Below are positions 1-6,097 of a stretch of DNA of 16,292 bases, piece by piece. A program made the translations under genes and the position numbers. The notes below the pieces were generated by a model. The model worked only from the letters and a program-made list of their open reading frames with translations, did no database searches and was not told the origin of the DNA. Positions within the stretch are counted from its first letter, which is position 1; every line of letters starts with the position of its first letter. Source of the DNA: Pleurocapsa sp. MO_226.B13 (lineage in GTDB: Bacteria > Cyanobacteriota > Cyanobacteriia > Cyanobacteriales > Xenococcaceae); assembly GCA_030064795.1 (NCBI GenBank), contig JASJEI010000255.1:1-16292 (forward strand). Reading direction: 5' to 3'.

Positions 1-78
1 AAAGGCGTTTACGACGCGAAGCTAGTCCTTTAGGATACCCGTCGCCTTGGGTGCGAAGGCGTTTATCCTCGAATTAGG
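1..78. repeat. Interspersed-repeat sequence at window edge
   Basis: No gene is visible here. The stretch contains GGCGTTTA at 4-11 and AAGGCGTTTATCC near 56-68, and the latter recurs near 194-206. The segment GCGAAGCTAGTCC near 17-29 resembles AAGCTAGTCC near 5857, inside the repeat at 5838-5931. I read it as part of a dispersed non-coding repeat family continuing beyond the left edge of the window, with the family inferred only from these internal matches. Confidence 0.45.
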
Positions 79-340
79 GCAAAGAGAGTTGTTTGTTTGG
101 CGTTGTTCAGTTGAATCTAATGCCTTATTTTAGCTGAAACAATCCACTAGTGGCGTGTCAAGCTTAATTTGAGGGATTAGATTTGTCTCGCGCAAAGGCG
201 TTTATCCCCATCGCATACGGGGGCAAAGGCGCAAAGAGAGTTGTTTGTTTGGCGTTATTCAGTTGAATTTATTGCACTATTTTAGGCTTGACGCGCTAGT
301 AGTGGCATGTCAAGCTTTATTTGAGGCATTAGAATTGTCT
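79..340. repeat. Two 110-bp direct repeats (79-188 and 231-340), period 152 bp
   Basis: The block starting GCAAAGAGAGTTGTTTGTTT at 79 recurs at 231 with no gaps over 110 positions. By hand count 91 of 110 bases match. Most differences cluster around 134-147 versus 286-299. The second copy runs across the left boundary of the IS630 element (297) and supplies the last bases and stop codon of its transposase reading frame. The first copy therefore carries a second IS-end-like sequence (145-188) that has no transposase attached. A 42-bp spacer separates the copies and itself holds GGCGTTTAT motifs. Confidence 0.8.
145..304. mobile_element. Probable IS630-derived MITE, about 160 bp
   Basis: Bases 145-168 and the reverse complement of 281-304 match at 19 of 24 positions, with a shared core GTCAAGC, so this segment is bounded by terminal inverted repeats. 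These ends also resemble the ends of the adjacent IS630 element, and the segment has no coding capacity. Its right end and the left end of the IS share the bases CTAGTAG near 296-302, so the two elements sit head to tail with no spacer. An older, more degraded right end is visible just before 150, suggesting a tandem array of such units. MITE status is inferred from structure alone. Confidence 0.45.
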
Positions 341-900
341 GATTCAAGATCTTCAAAAACAGGATAAAGATGCTTCAATTTAATTCGTGCATCTTGGGTG
401 GTGAAATGCCAAATTACCTTACTAGCTGTGTGATTTCGTTCTTTTTGCCACGCATTTAATTCCGATGCTAGTTTCTCAGATGTGGGAATACGTCGAGCCA
501 GACATTGCTGTGACAAAACACTGAGTTCGATTTCGGCAACATTAAGCCAACTGCCATTACGAGGTGTATGGTAAATCTCTAATCTTCTGGCAAGGCGGTG
601 TGCTTCTGCTGCGGGAAAAGCTTTGTAGAGAGAAGCGATGTTATGAGTATTGAGATTATCGCAGAGTAATTTAACTTTGCTGGCTTGGGGATAGTCTACA
701 TCCAATAATTGCCGAATCTCTTCTGCCCAATCAATACTGGTACGACTGTCACGATTACTGACTCTTCGCCATCCTCGATTGGGGTCAAAGAACATAAACA
801 AAGCTTGAGTCCCTTCGCGAGTGTAGTGATAATCCTCCTTGGCATCATGACCTGGTTGCATTTCAATTGGTTTTATTAACAGAAACGTTGTTTTTTCCAA
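310..900 (-). pseudogene. IS630-family transposase, C-terminal DDE fragment
   Basis: This is the catalytic end of the same transposase. The open frame spans 196 codons but only from about residue 10 (KPIEMQPGHDAKEDY) does it match the family. Visible landmarks are REGTQALFMFFDPNRGWR, then LLCDNLNTH near residue 80 (second catalytic Asp), then PRNGSWLNVAEIELSVLS near 113-130 (catalytic Glu), and the usual end TTQDARIKLKHLYP. The block that normally precedes it, ending in a CxDE-type motif with the first catalytic Asp, is absent from both frames, so an internal deletion has joined the two halves. The apparent TTG start at 900 is an artefact of that junction. The stop codon at 310-312 lies within the left terminal repeat. 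Confidence 0.8.
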
Positions 901-1363
901 GGACGTAGCTGGTTTTTTTTAGATGGCTGCGTACTGTTTCATGAGAAATTTCGGTGACTATTCCTCTGGTTTTTAATTCTTTGGTTATTAGCCTCAAGCT
1001 CCAGTGCGCTCTACCTTCAGGTGGTGTGGAGCAACATAAAGCTATTAGTTGAGCTTCTGGTTCGACCTTCAGTTTCGGTGGATTTGGTGGACAGATGCGA
1101 TCGCGGCGATTCAAACTTGGCTCAATCCCTTGCTGTAAAAATCGTTTCCGAATCCTGCCCACACTATTACGGTGTATGTTTAAAGCCGAACCAATTTCTT
1201 CATCCGTCCATTTTCTCTTAGCTTGAGTGCCTTCATCGCACATCAGCAATACTTGAGCATGCAAGATTTTTTTGGCTGGAGCATAGCCATTGCGACTAAT
1301 TGATTCGAGTCGCTGTCTTTGCTCTTGACTCAGACGAACTTTATCCCGACGACCTCTTCCCAT
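863..1363 (-). pseudogene. IS630-family transposase, N-terminal half (HTH region)
   Basis: The 166-residue frame starts at an ATG at 1361-1363, preceded by a purine-rich AGAGGAAA. It carries a helix-turn-helix-like DNA-binding region (about residues 50-80, with TDEEIGSALNIHRNSVGRIR) and the conserved segment GRAHWSLRLITKEL followed by ISHETVRSHLKK near residues 118-151, as in IS630 transposases. A run of eight A (complement of 913-920) follows. In the zero frame the protein ends with unrelated residues. A -1 slip at A_AAA_AAA gives LKKNQLRPWKKQRFC, which is the expected family sequence, before a TAA stop. The C-terminal catalytic half lies in the neighbouring fragment. This is a broken gene, not a functional two-frame transposase. 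Confidence 0.75.
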
Positions 1364-1503
1364 TTACTGTTTTTCCTCTGGCTATCTATTTTTATTGCCA
1401 AAAATTGCAATAAAAATAACTTTTAAGCATACCACAAAATATTTATGCAAGAGTTCTATTTAAGGCGTGTCAGTCCAGTAGTACAAAAGAAAGCTCATCT
1501 TAG

Positions 1504-1746
1504 GTGATTTTAACCCCTGGTTGAACGGGTGTAGTTTTGAGCGCGAGATACGCCGAATTTATGAGGCTCGTGTTTTGAAGAGGTCTGTGGGCGGAACTGA
1601 ATTCCGCCCTTTAAAGACCGTTTTATTTCAAAACCCTGAGAGCCGTTTCGGCTTGTAGAATCGCGCTCGTGAAGTTTCCTCAAAACGTTGACGAGTCGTA
1701 AGCCTGGGGTTTCCCCAGGCTGTTGACCGACGAGTGCTTGCACCAC
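1504..1746. ncRNA. Candidate structured RNA, transposon guide-RNA (HEARO or omega-RNA) type
   Basis: The segment is packed with complementary arms. GAGCGCGA (1539-1546) pairs with TCGCGCTC (1661-1668). Inside it TTTTGAA (1573-1579) pairs with TTCAAAA (1627-1633), GGTCT (1582-1586) with AGACC (1615-1619) and GGGCGGAA (1589-1596) with TTCCGCCC (1602-1609). AGCCG/CGGCT (1641-1653) and the nine-base-pair AGCCTGGGG/CCCCAGGCT (1701-1721) are separate hairpins. On the plus strand GTGA stands directly before it (1504-1507), as reported for HEARO RNAs linked to IscB. On the minus strand the same end reads as a hairpin followed by TCAC, like an IS200/IS605 right end. No IscB or TnpB gene is attached. 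A minus-strand frame of 78 codons beginning GTG runs through it but matches no family I know. Strand and class are undecided. Confidence 0.5.
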
Positions 1747-1788
1747 CCAATGATTTTGTTAGCGACGCAGACATTTTAGGCTCTTGGT

Positions 1789-2079
1789 TTATTTGTTCTT
1801 ACGTGGAGCATCGGGACAGGGAGGAGAAGACAAAGAACCATCGAGCCAGCCAGCAGCTTGATTGAGGTGTTCCAAAGCTTCCTGGGGACGATCTTGCAAT
1901 AAAAATACTAATGCCGAGGTCAACTGCTGTTTTGCTTGAGCCTTACGGTTTCCTTTAAGACGATGCCAATCTTGATGGGCGATCGCACTTCGTTCTACTA
2001 GAGCCTGTGCTAGTTCTAAATCGGTCAATTCAGTAGGGACTTTAGTTTTGCTGCTGGATAAGGGCGTTACTTCAAACAT
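1789..2079 (-). CDS. Conserved cyanobacterial small protein, DUF6439-like
   Basis: This is a 96-residue soluble protein of unknown function. The ATG at 2077-2079 opens a frame whose conserved-looking core is LAQALVERSAIAHQDWHRLKGNRKAQ followed by LTSALVFLLQDRPQEALEHLNQAAGWLDGSLSSPPCP. The core looks all-helical with no membrane segment, and the PPCP tail is short and basic. I associate this pattern with the cyanobacterial family DUF6439, from memory only. The gene is divergent from the coiled-coil gene at 2126, with 46 bp between the start codons, so the two probably share a promoter region. No catalytic motif is visible. Confidence 0.7.
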   Translation of the reverse strand: MFEVTPLSSSKTKVPTELTDLELAQALVERSAIAHQDWHRLKGNRKAQAKQQLTSALVFLLQDRPQEALEHLNQAAGWLDGSLSSPPCPDAPRKNK

Positions 2080-2125
2080 AGGTTAATATCGTGTCGATCC
2101 AAATGCGTTATTTTTAATTTTAACG

Positions 2126-2470
2126 ATGTCTTCTCCCAAATCTAACGATACTCAAGAAAATGATCTAGAACAAATTTTAATCGAAGTCGAACGCTCGCTC
2201 GAACAACTCCAGGAGCGTCATAATCAAGTTAAACAGGATGTAGCCAGGCGATCGCAACTACAAGATCGTCAACAAGAATTAAAACAGCAGCAAAAAGATA
2301 AATCTGTTCCCAAACCTTTAAAAACAGAATTGCGTAGTCTCCAGCAAGAGTTAGATAGCTTGGAGCTTACTCTCGAAAGTGTTTTATTACCCGATCTTTT
2401 TTGGCAAGTGGTGCGTTTTGTTTTTTTAGGTATTGTAATTGGTTGGTTTTTGCGTATCTGGGCAGCTTGA
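2126..2470 (+). CDS. Small coiled-coil protein with C-terminal membrane anchor
   Basis: The 114-residue product has no recognised domain. Residues about 12-85 are strongly heptad-like and rich in Glu, Gln, Lys and Leu (for example LEQILIEVERSLEQLQERHN and LRSLQQELDSLELTLESVL), predicting a long coiled coil. Residues about 90-112 form a single hydrophobic segment ending WFLRIWAA, with no signal peptide, so the protein is probably tail-anchored with the coil in the cytoplasm. The ATG at 2126 is the first in frame. It lies back to back with the 1789-2079 gene and converges on the FHA gene, 16 bp from its stop. Function is unknown. A scaffolding or membrane-tethering role is a guess from architecture. 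Confidence 0.7.
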   Translation: MSSPKSNDTQENDLEQILIEVERSLEQLQERHNQVKQDVARRSQLQDRQQELKQQQKDKSVPKPLKTELRSLQQELDSLELTLESVLLPDLFWQVVRFVFLGIVIGWFLRIWAA

Positions 2471-2486
2471 AATCATCGGTTAAATC

Positions 2487-2951
2487 TTAAAATTCTCCCT
2501 CTAAAGCCTCATCTTCTTCGCCATCAATCATTGCTGGGTCGATTAGAGTAATATCAAAGGGATCGTCAGGGGGTATAGTGGGAAAAATATCATACTCGCG
2601 ATATTCATAAACTGCTTCTACTTGAGGCCCAAAAATCACCTTGTCACCGTTGCTTAAATCGTGAAATCTAACTTTTTTGCCGTTGATTAGTAGTCCATTG
2701 ACGCTGGTTTTCCCTTGGGAGTTACCATCAACGATCCGATAGTAATTTTTCTCATCTTCCTCTCGTTTGATCAAGGTAGCGTGATGGCGAGAGACAAACT
2801 GAGATTGCAATACAATATCGCACTGCGCGCCTCTACCTAGGGAATAAGTGTCATTCTTAAGTTGAATTTCTCGATGTCCCTTACCATCAGTAATAATCAG
2901 AATATGTTCTTCTCGATGTTTTACAGGTTTTACAGTCATGAGCCAAGTCAT
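2487..2951 (-). CDS. FHA-domain protein with acidic tail
   Basis: A 154-residue protein built almost entirely of one forkhead-associated domain, a phosphothreonine-binding beta sandwich used in Ser/Thr kinase signalling. The diagnostic residues are present: SLGR at 37-40, SRHHA at 54-58, and the N-G pairs at 85-86 and 90-91 (SVNGLLING). The domain spans about residues 17-115. A tail of roughly 35 residues follows, rich in Asp and Glu (ending in EGEEDEALEGEF-like composition), which could be a flexible interaction segment. A second Met at residue 6 is a possible start. No kinase or partner gene is adjacent, so its phosphorylated ligand cannot be inferred from context. Cytoplasmic location is expected. 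Confidence 0.85.
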   Translation of the reverse strand: MTWLMTVKPVKHREEHILIITDGKGHREIQLKNDTYSLGRGAQCDIVLQSQFVSRHHATLIKREEDEKNYYRIVDGNSQGKTSVNGLLINGKKVRFHDLSNGDKVIFGPQVEAVYEYREYDIFPTIPPDDPFDITLIDPAMIDGEEDEALEGEF

Positions 2952-3262
2952 TTCATTTAACGTCTATCATTTAACATTAGCTTGCAAGGTTAGATTGGGC
3001 TGGGATAAATAGTTTAGACTACACGAACTGAGTAGCAAACAGCAAGTTTTTTCAACCCAAGCTACTTCAGGGACGTACTATTGTATTTAAAACATTTATC
3101 CTACCTCGATCTTAGACTTTTCCCATCGAAAATTCACATCACATAACGCGAAGCGTTTAGAGGAAGAGTACCTCAAATTCTTCAATGTTGAATGTTGCTT
3201 GTTCGATCGACGATCTGAAGTAACCAGTTTATTTTAGCGAGCATGGGAACAAAAGCTAAAAA
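2952..3262. other. Intergenic region, 311 bp, no gene seen
   Basis: No credible coding frame is visible on either strand. It contains small palindromic patches: AACGCGAAGCGTT near 3146-3158, which resembles the GCGAAGC core of repeats elsewhere in the window, GAGG/CCTC arms around 3160-3174, and TTCAATGTTGAA near 3181. The stretch must include the FHA gene promoter at its left side. At its right edge an AAAAGCT/AGCTTTT stem straddles the end of the ATPase gene, too weak to call a terminator. Confidence 0.5.
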
Positions 3263-5632
3263 CTAAAAGCTTTTATTTGAATTTAATAATAGAGAGTTGG
3301 TTACTACAATTAAAGAGCTAGATGCCATCGCTATTGCTGCTGCTACGGGGGATAACAACAAACCATACTGGGGTAAGAAAATTCCTGCTGCAATAGGAAT
3401 AGCCAAGACATTATATGCTAAAGCCCAAATCAAATTTTGTTTAATTTTGTTTACTGTAGCTCGACTAAGTTCAATTGCTTTGATGATGTCTTCTAGTTGA
3501 TTTTGCATCAAGACTAGATCGGCAGTGGCGATCGCTACATCGGTGCTGCCTCGCAGAGATATACCTACGTCTGCCTGGGCCAAGGCTGGTGCATCGTTAA
3601 TACCATCTCCCACCATGGCTACAGTTTGCTGTTGTTGGAGAGATTGAATTAGCCGTGCTTTGTCTGCGGGTTTTACTTCTGAGAATACTCGTGTAATCTC
3701 TAGTTGTTTGGCGATCGCTTCGGCTACTTCTGCGCGATCGCCCGTCAAAAGAGCAATATTTAAACCCAAATTTTTTAGCTGGGCGACACTTTGAACAGCA
3801 TCGGAGCGAATAGTATCTTCAAGAGCAATTATTCCCGCTAAAGTCTTATCTATAGCCACAAAAACCACGGTTTTACCAGATTGAGCCAAAAATTTAGCTT
3901 TTGATTGATGGTTTGGAGCAGTCGCTATTTGTTGTTTACTTATATATTCTTCGTTACCCAAGTGTATTGTTTGTCCTTCTACCGTTGCAGACATCCCCTG
4001 TCCTAAACTAGTCTGAAAATTATCAGTTGCGAGTAGGGACAATTCTTGTTGTGCTGCTGCTTGAACGGTCGCTTTGGCTAAAGGATGGTTGCTGCCGTTT
4101 TCTACTGAGGCAGCTAGTTGCAATAAAACTTCAGGGGTTATCTCTGTCAAGGGGATACAGTCAGTGACTTGAGGCGCACCGCTAGTTAAAGTACCTGTCT
4201 TGTCGAAGACTAAAGTATCTAATTGATGGACTCGCTCTAGAATATCGCCACCCTTAATCAAAATACCTTTTTCGGCCCCGATGCTAGTACCGACCAAAAT
4301 TGCCGTCGGAGTAGCCAAACCGAGAGCGCAAGGACAAGCAACGACTAATACCGCGATCGCTAATTTCAAACTCAATAATAAAGGTGAAGTCTCCAAGACT
4401 GTCTGTCCCATCGGCATCATCATCGAATCAGAGGCACTGATTAATACTGACTCCCAGACTTTAGTGCCATAGAAATACCAGAAACCAAAAGTTAAAATGG
4501 CGATCGCCATCACTCCATAGGCAAAATAACCAGCAATAGTATCTGCCAGCTTTTGTACGGGAGCTTTGCGAGTTTGGGCATCTTCTACCAAGTTAATAAT
4601 CTTTGCTAGGGTAGTATCTCGACCGATACCCGTTACCTCAATAGCGACTGCTCCCGACTGATTGATTGTCCCTGCATAAACTGGAGCGGGGTTGATTTTG
4701 GCTACGGCTACTGACTCCCCCGTAAGCATCGACTCATCAATGGTAGTTTCCCCCGTGACAATTTTGCCATCTACAGGAATCTTCTCCCCTGGTAAGACAC
4801 GCAACCATTCTCCCGACTTAACCTGCTCTACGGGAATTTTAATCGCTTCAGCATCGTTTTGTTTGCTAATTAAACGGGCGGTAGGCGGTTGCAGAGAAAC
4901 TAACTTTTCCAAAGCAGCCGAAGCACGGTTGCGAGCTTTACCTTCTAAGGTACGTCCCAGTAAAATAAACCCCAAAAGCATTACAGGCTCGTCAAAAAAA
5001 CATTCCCAACCCAAGTTAGGGAAAAACAAAGCCAAACAGCTAGCTAAATAAGCACTAGTCGTACCCAAACCGACCAAAGTATTCATATTGGGCATTCCAT
5101 GAACTAGGCTGCGCCACCCATCGATTAACAGCGATCGCCCTGGAATCGATAAAGCCAGAGTTGCCAAGGCAAAATGAATCCAGATATTACTCAAGACAGG
5201 GATGTAAGGTAAACCTAGATGATGTAAATGACCGATACTGGAAAAGAATAATAAAACCCCGGCGGTAATTAATTGTTTTACCTGCTGTTGTGACTGTTGC
5301 TGTCTTTTTGCCCGATTATCGGCTGCGGTTTGATAAATACTGCGATCGCTTTCTCGTAGCTGAGTCGGAAAGCCAGTTTTAGTCAACTTATCAGCTAAAG
5401 TTTCTGGTTTAACATTTTCTGCCTCATATTCAACTACCGCGACTTCTGTAATCAAGTTGACGCAAGCAGATACCACTCCCATATTCTGCTCTAACTGCTT
5501 TTCTACTGCTTTGACACAACCAGCACATTTCATCCCGCCAACATCTAAGGCGATCGTTTTCAACTCCGAGCGATTGGAATTACTAACCCTAGCTTGCTCT
5601 TGTTTGATGGGAGATGATTGAGACTTGACCAT
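3263..5632 (-). CDS. ctaA: Cu(I)-type P1B ATPase, CtaA-like
   Basis: A 789-residue copper-transporting P-type ATPase. The N-terminal heavy-metal domain (about residues 25-95) has the metal-binding GGMKCAGC (CxxC at 36-39). The membrane core follows: actuator TGES at 304-307, the transmembrane CPC at 433-435, the phosphorylated DKTGT at 477-481, an HP motif at 516-517 and the hinge GDGIND at 675-680. The final helices carry Y-N at 740-741 and MASSS at 769-773, the signature of Cu(I)/Ag(I) pumps. Cyanobacteria use CtaA at the plasma membrane and PacS at thylakoids to supply plastocyanin and cytochrome oxidase. The long N-terminal extension and GGMKCAGCV context favour CtaA, but PacS or another paralogue is not excluded. 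The gene stands alone, with no CopY- or Atx1-like neighbour. Length and all motifs look intact. Confidence 0.85.
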   Translation of the reverse strand: MVKSQSSPIKQEQARVSNSNRSELKTIALDVGGMKCAGCVKAVEKQLEQNMGVVSACVNLITEVAVVEYEAENVKPETLADKLTKTGFPTQLRESDRSIYQTAADNRAKRQQQSQQQVKQLITAGVLLFFSSIGHLHHLGLPYIPVLSNIWIHFALATLALSIPGRSLLIDGWRSLVHGMPNMNTLVGLGTTSAYLASCLALFFPNLGWECFFDEPVMLLGFILLGRTLEGKARNRASAALEKLVSLQPPTARLISKQNDAEAIKIPVEQVKSGEWLRVLPGEKIPVDGKIVTGETTIDESMLTGESVAVAKINPAPVYAGTINQSGAVAIEVTGIGRDTTLAKIINLVEDAQTRKAPVQKLADTIAGYFAYGVMAIAILTFGFWYFYGTKVWESVLISASDSMMMPMGQTVLETSPLLLSLKLAIAVLVVACPCALGLATPTAILVGTSIGAEKGILIKGGDILERVHQLDTLVFDKTGTLTSGAPQVTDCIPLTEITPEVLLQLAASVENGSNHPLAKATVQAAAQQELSLLATDNFQTSLGQGMSATVEGQTIHLGNEEYISKQQIATAPNHQSKAKFLAQSGKTVVFVAIDKTLAGIIALEDTIRSDAVQSVAQLKNLGLNIALLTGDRAEVAEAIAKQLEITRVFSEVKPADKARLIQSLQQQQTVAMVGDGINDAPALAQADVGISLRGSTDVAIATADLVLMQNQLEDIIKAIELSRATVNKIKQNLIWALAYNVLAIPIAAGIFLPQYGLLLSPVAAAIAMASSSLIVVTNSLLLNSNKSF

Positions 5633-5726
5633 AAATTGAGTATTTTAAAAAAATTTAGTATCCATAAAAGATCTTAGTGTAATCAAAACTCGATCCAGGG
5701 AAAATTTATAGATATCTAAATTGTTG

Positions 5727-6097
5727 CTAATGCTTATTAAGCCATTGTTCCAAATCGCCAAGAGTTTGAAAATCAAGTAAATCTTCGGTTAGAGAGTCTA
5801 ATTGAGATGGTTCTAAAGATTTAATTTGCTGAGCGATTACGCTTCGCGCGACGCTAAGCTAGTCCGCCACGGTCGCCTGAATTGAATTCAGGCGCATGCG
5901 TGGCGGTGCTTTCCGCACCTTTAGGGTAGCCGAGCGATCGCATCATCGAGAGTACCAAACTTGCGATCGAGATATTCTAAAATGGCAGGAAAGAATAATT
6001 CTAAAAACTCGATAAAGAAAGTAAAGATAAGTTCTTTGAAGAGGCGATCGTGGCTAAGGTTGTTGGTCGTACTTCCTAATTCTTCCTTGTTCCTTAC
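5727..6097 (-). pseudogene. Relic of Rpn-family (DUF4351-type) nuclease gene
   Basis: Reading minus, SHDRLFKELIFTFFIEFLEL (near 6050-5990) matches the start of cyanobacterial Rpn/PD-(D/E)XK transposase-like proteins. It runs straight into YLDRKFGTLDDAIA, then after an insertion into QQIKSLEPSQLDSLTEDLL and a C-terminal LNKH before a TAG at 5727-5729, which resembles the DUF4351 C-terminus. The roughly 200-residue middle with the nuclease core is therefore missing. A 94-bp repeat interrupts the frame between DDAIA and QQIK and brings in a TAA stop. No ATG, GTG or TTG precedes the first fragment after the TGA of the LpxB-related gene, with which it happens to share a reading frame. The relic is not expected to be translated. 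Family assignment is from remembered sequence patterns. Confidence 0.65.
5838..5931. repeat. 94-bp interspersed palindromic repeat flanked by 7-bp direct repeats
   Basis: The insertion is bordered by GAGCGAT at 5831-5837 and again at 5932-5938. Removing one copy plus the insert restores the DUF4351 reading DDAIAQQIK, which strongly suggests target-site duplication. Inside are nested arms: CCGCCACG (5864-5871) with CGTGGCGG (5899-5906), and CGCCTGAATT (5874-5883) with AATTCAGGCG (5885-5894) around a single central G. Parts such as AAGCTAGTCC and TAGGGTAGCC resemble 21-30 and 32-40 at the left window edge, so this belongs to a dispersed family. It has no coding capacity. Confidence 0.75.

Larger units (their letters stand above)
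297..1483 (-). mobile_element. Degenerate IS630-family insertion sequence
   Basis: The element encloses two transposase fragments read on the minus strand. The left end (297 onward) and the reverse complement of the right end (1483 downward) match at 16 of 24 positions and both begin with TA, consistent with the TA target preference known for the IS630/Tc1-mariner group. The inverted repeats have diverged. The transposase frame is broken by an internal deletion, so the copy cannot make its own enzyme. The exact outer limits rest on the TA dinucleotides and are therefore inferred. Confidence 0.7.

Noticed and set aside
1..340. A CRISPR array, suggested by the regularly spaced repeats.
   Set aside because: There are only two long (110-bp), diverged copies with IS-end sequences and a single spacer, which does not fit short identical repeats with unique spacers.
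1510..1746. A 78-codon minus-strand open frame with a GTG start.
   Set aside because: It lies inside the stem-rich block, has a stop just upstream, shows no known domain, and its composition follows the RNA-like pairing, so I treat it as incidental. It might be a TnpB tail fragment, but no RuvC motif is present.
3297..5051. Several plus-strand open frames of 60-120 codons antisense to the copper ATPase gene.
   Set aside because: All lie entirely within the well-supported ATPase gene, with no recognisable domains, and are best explained as its shadow.
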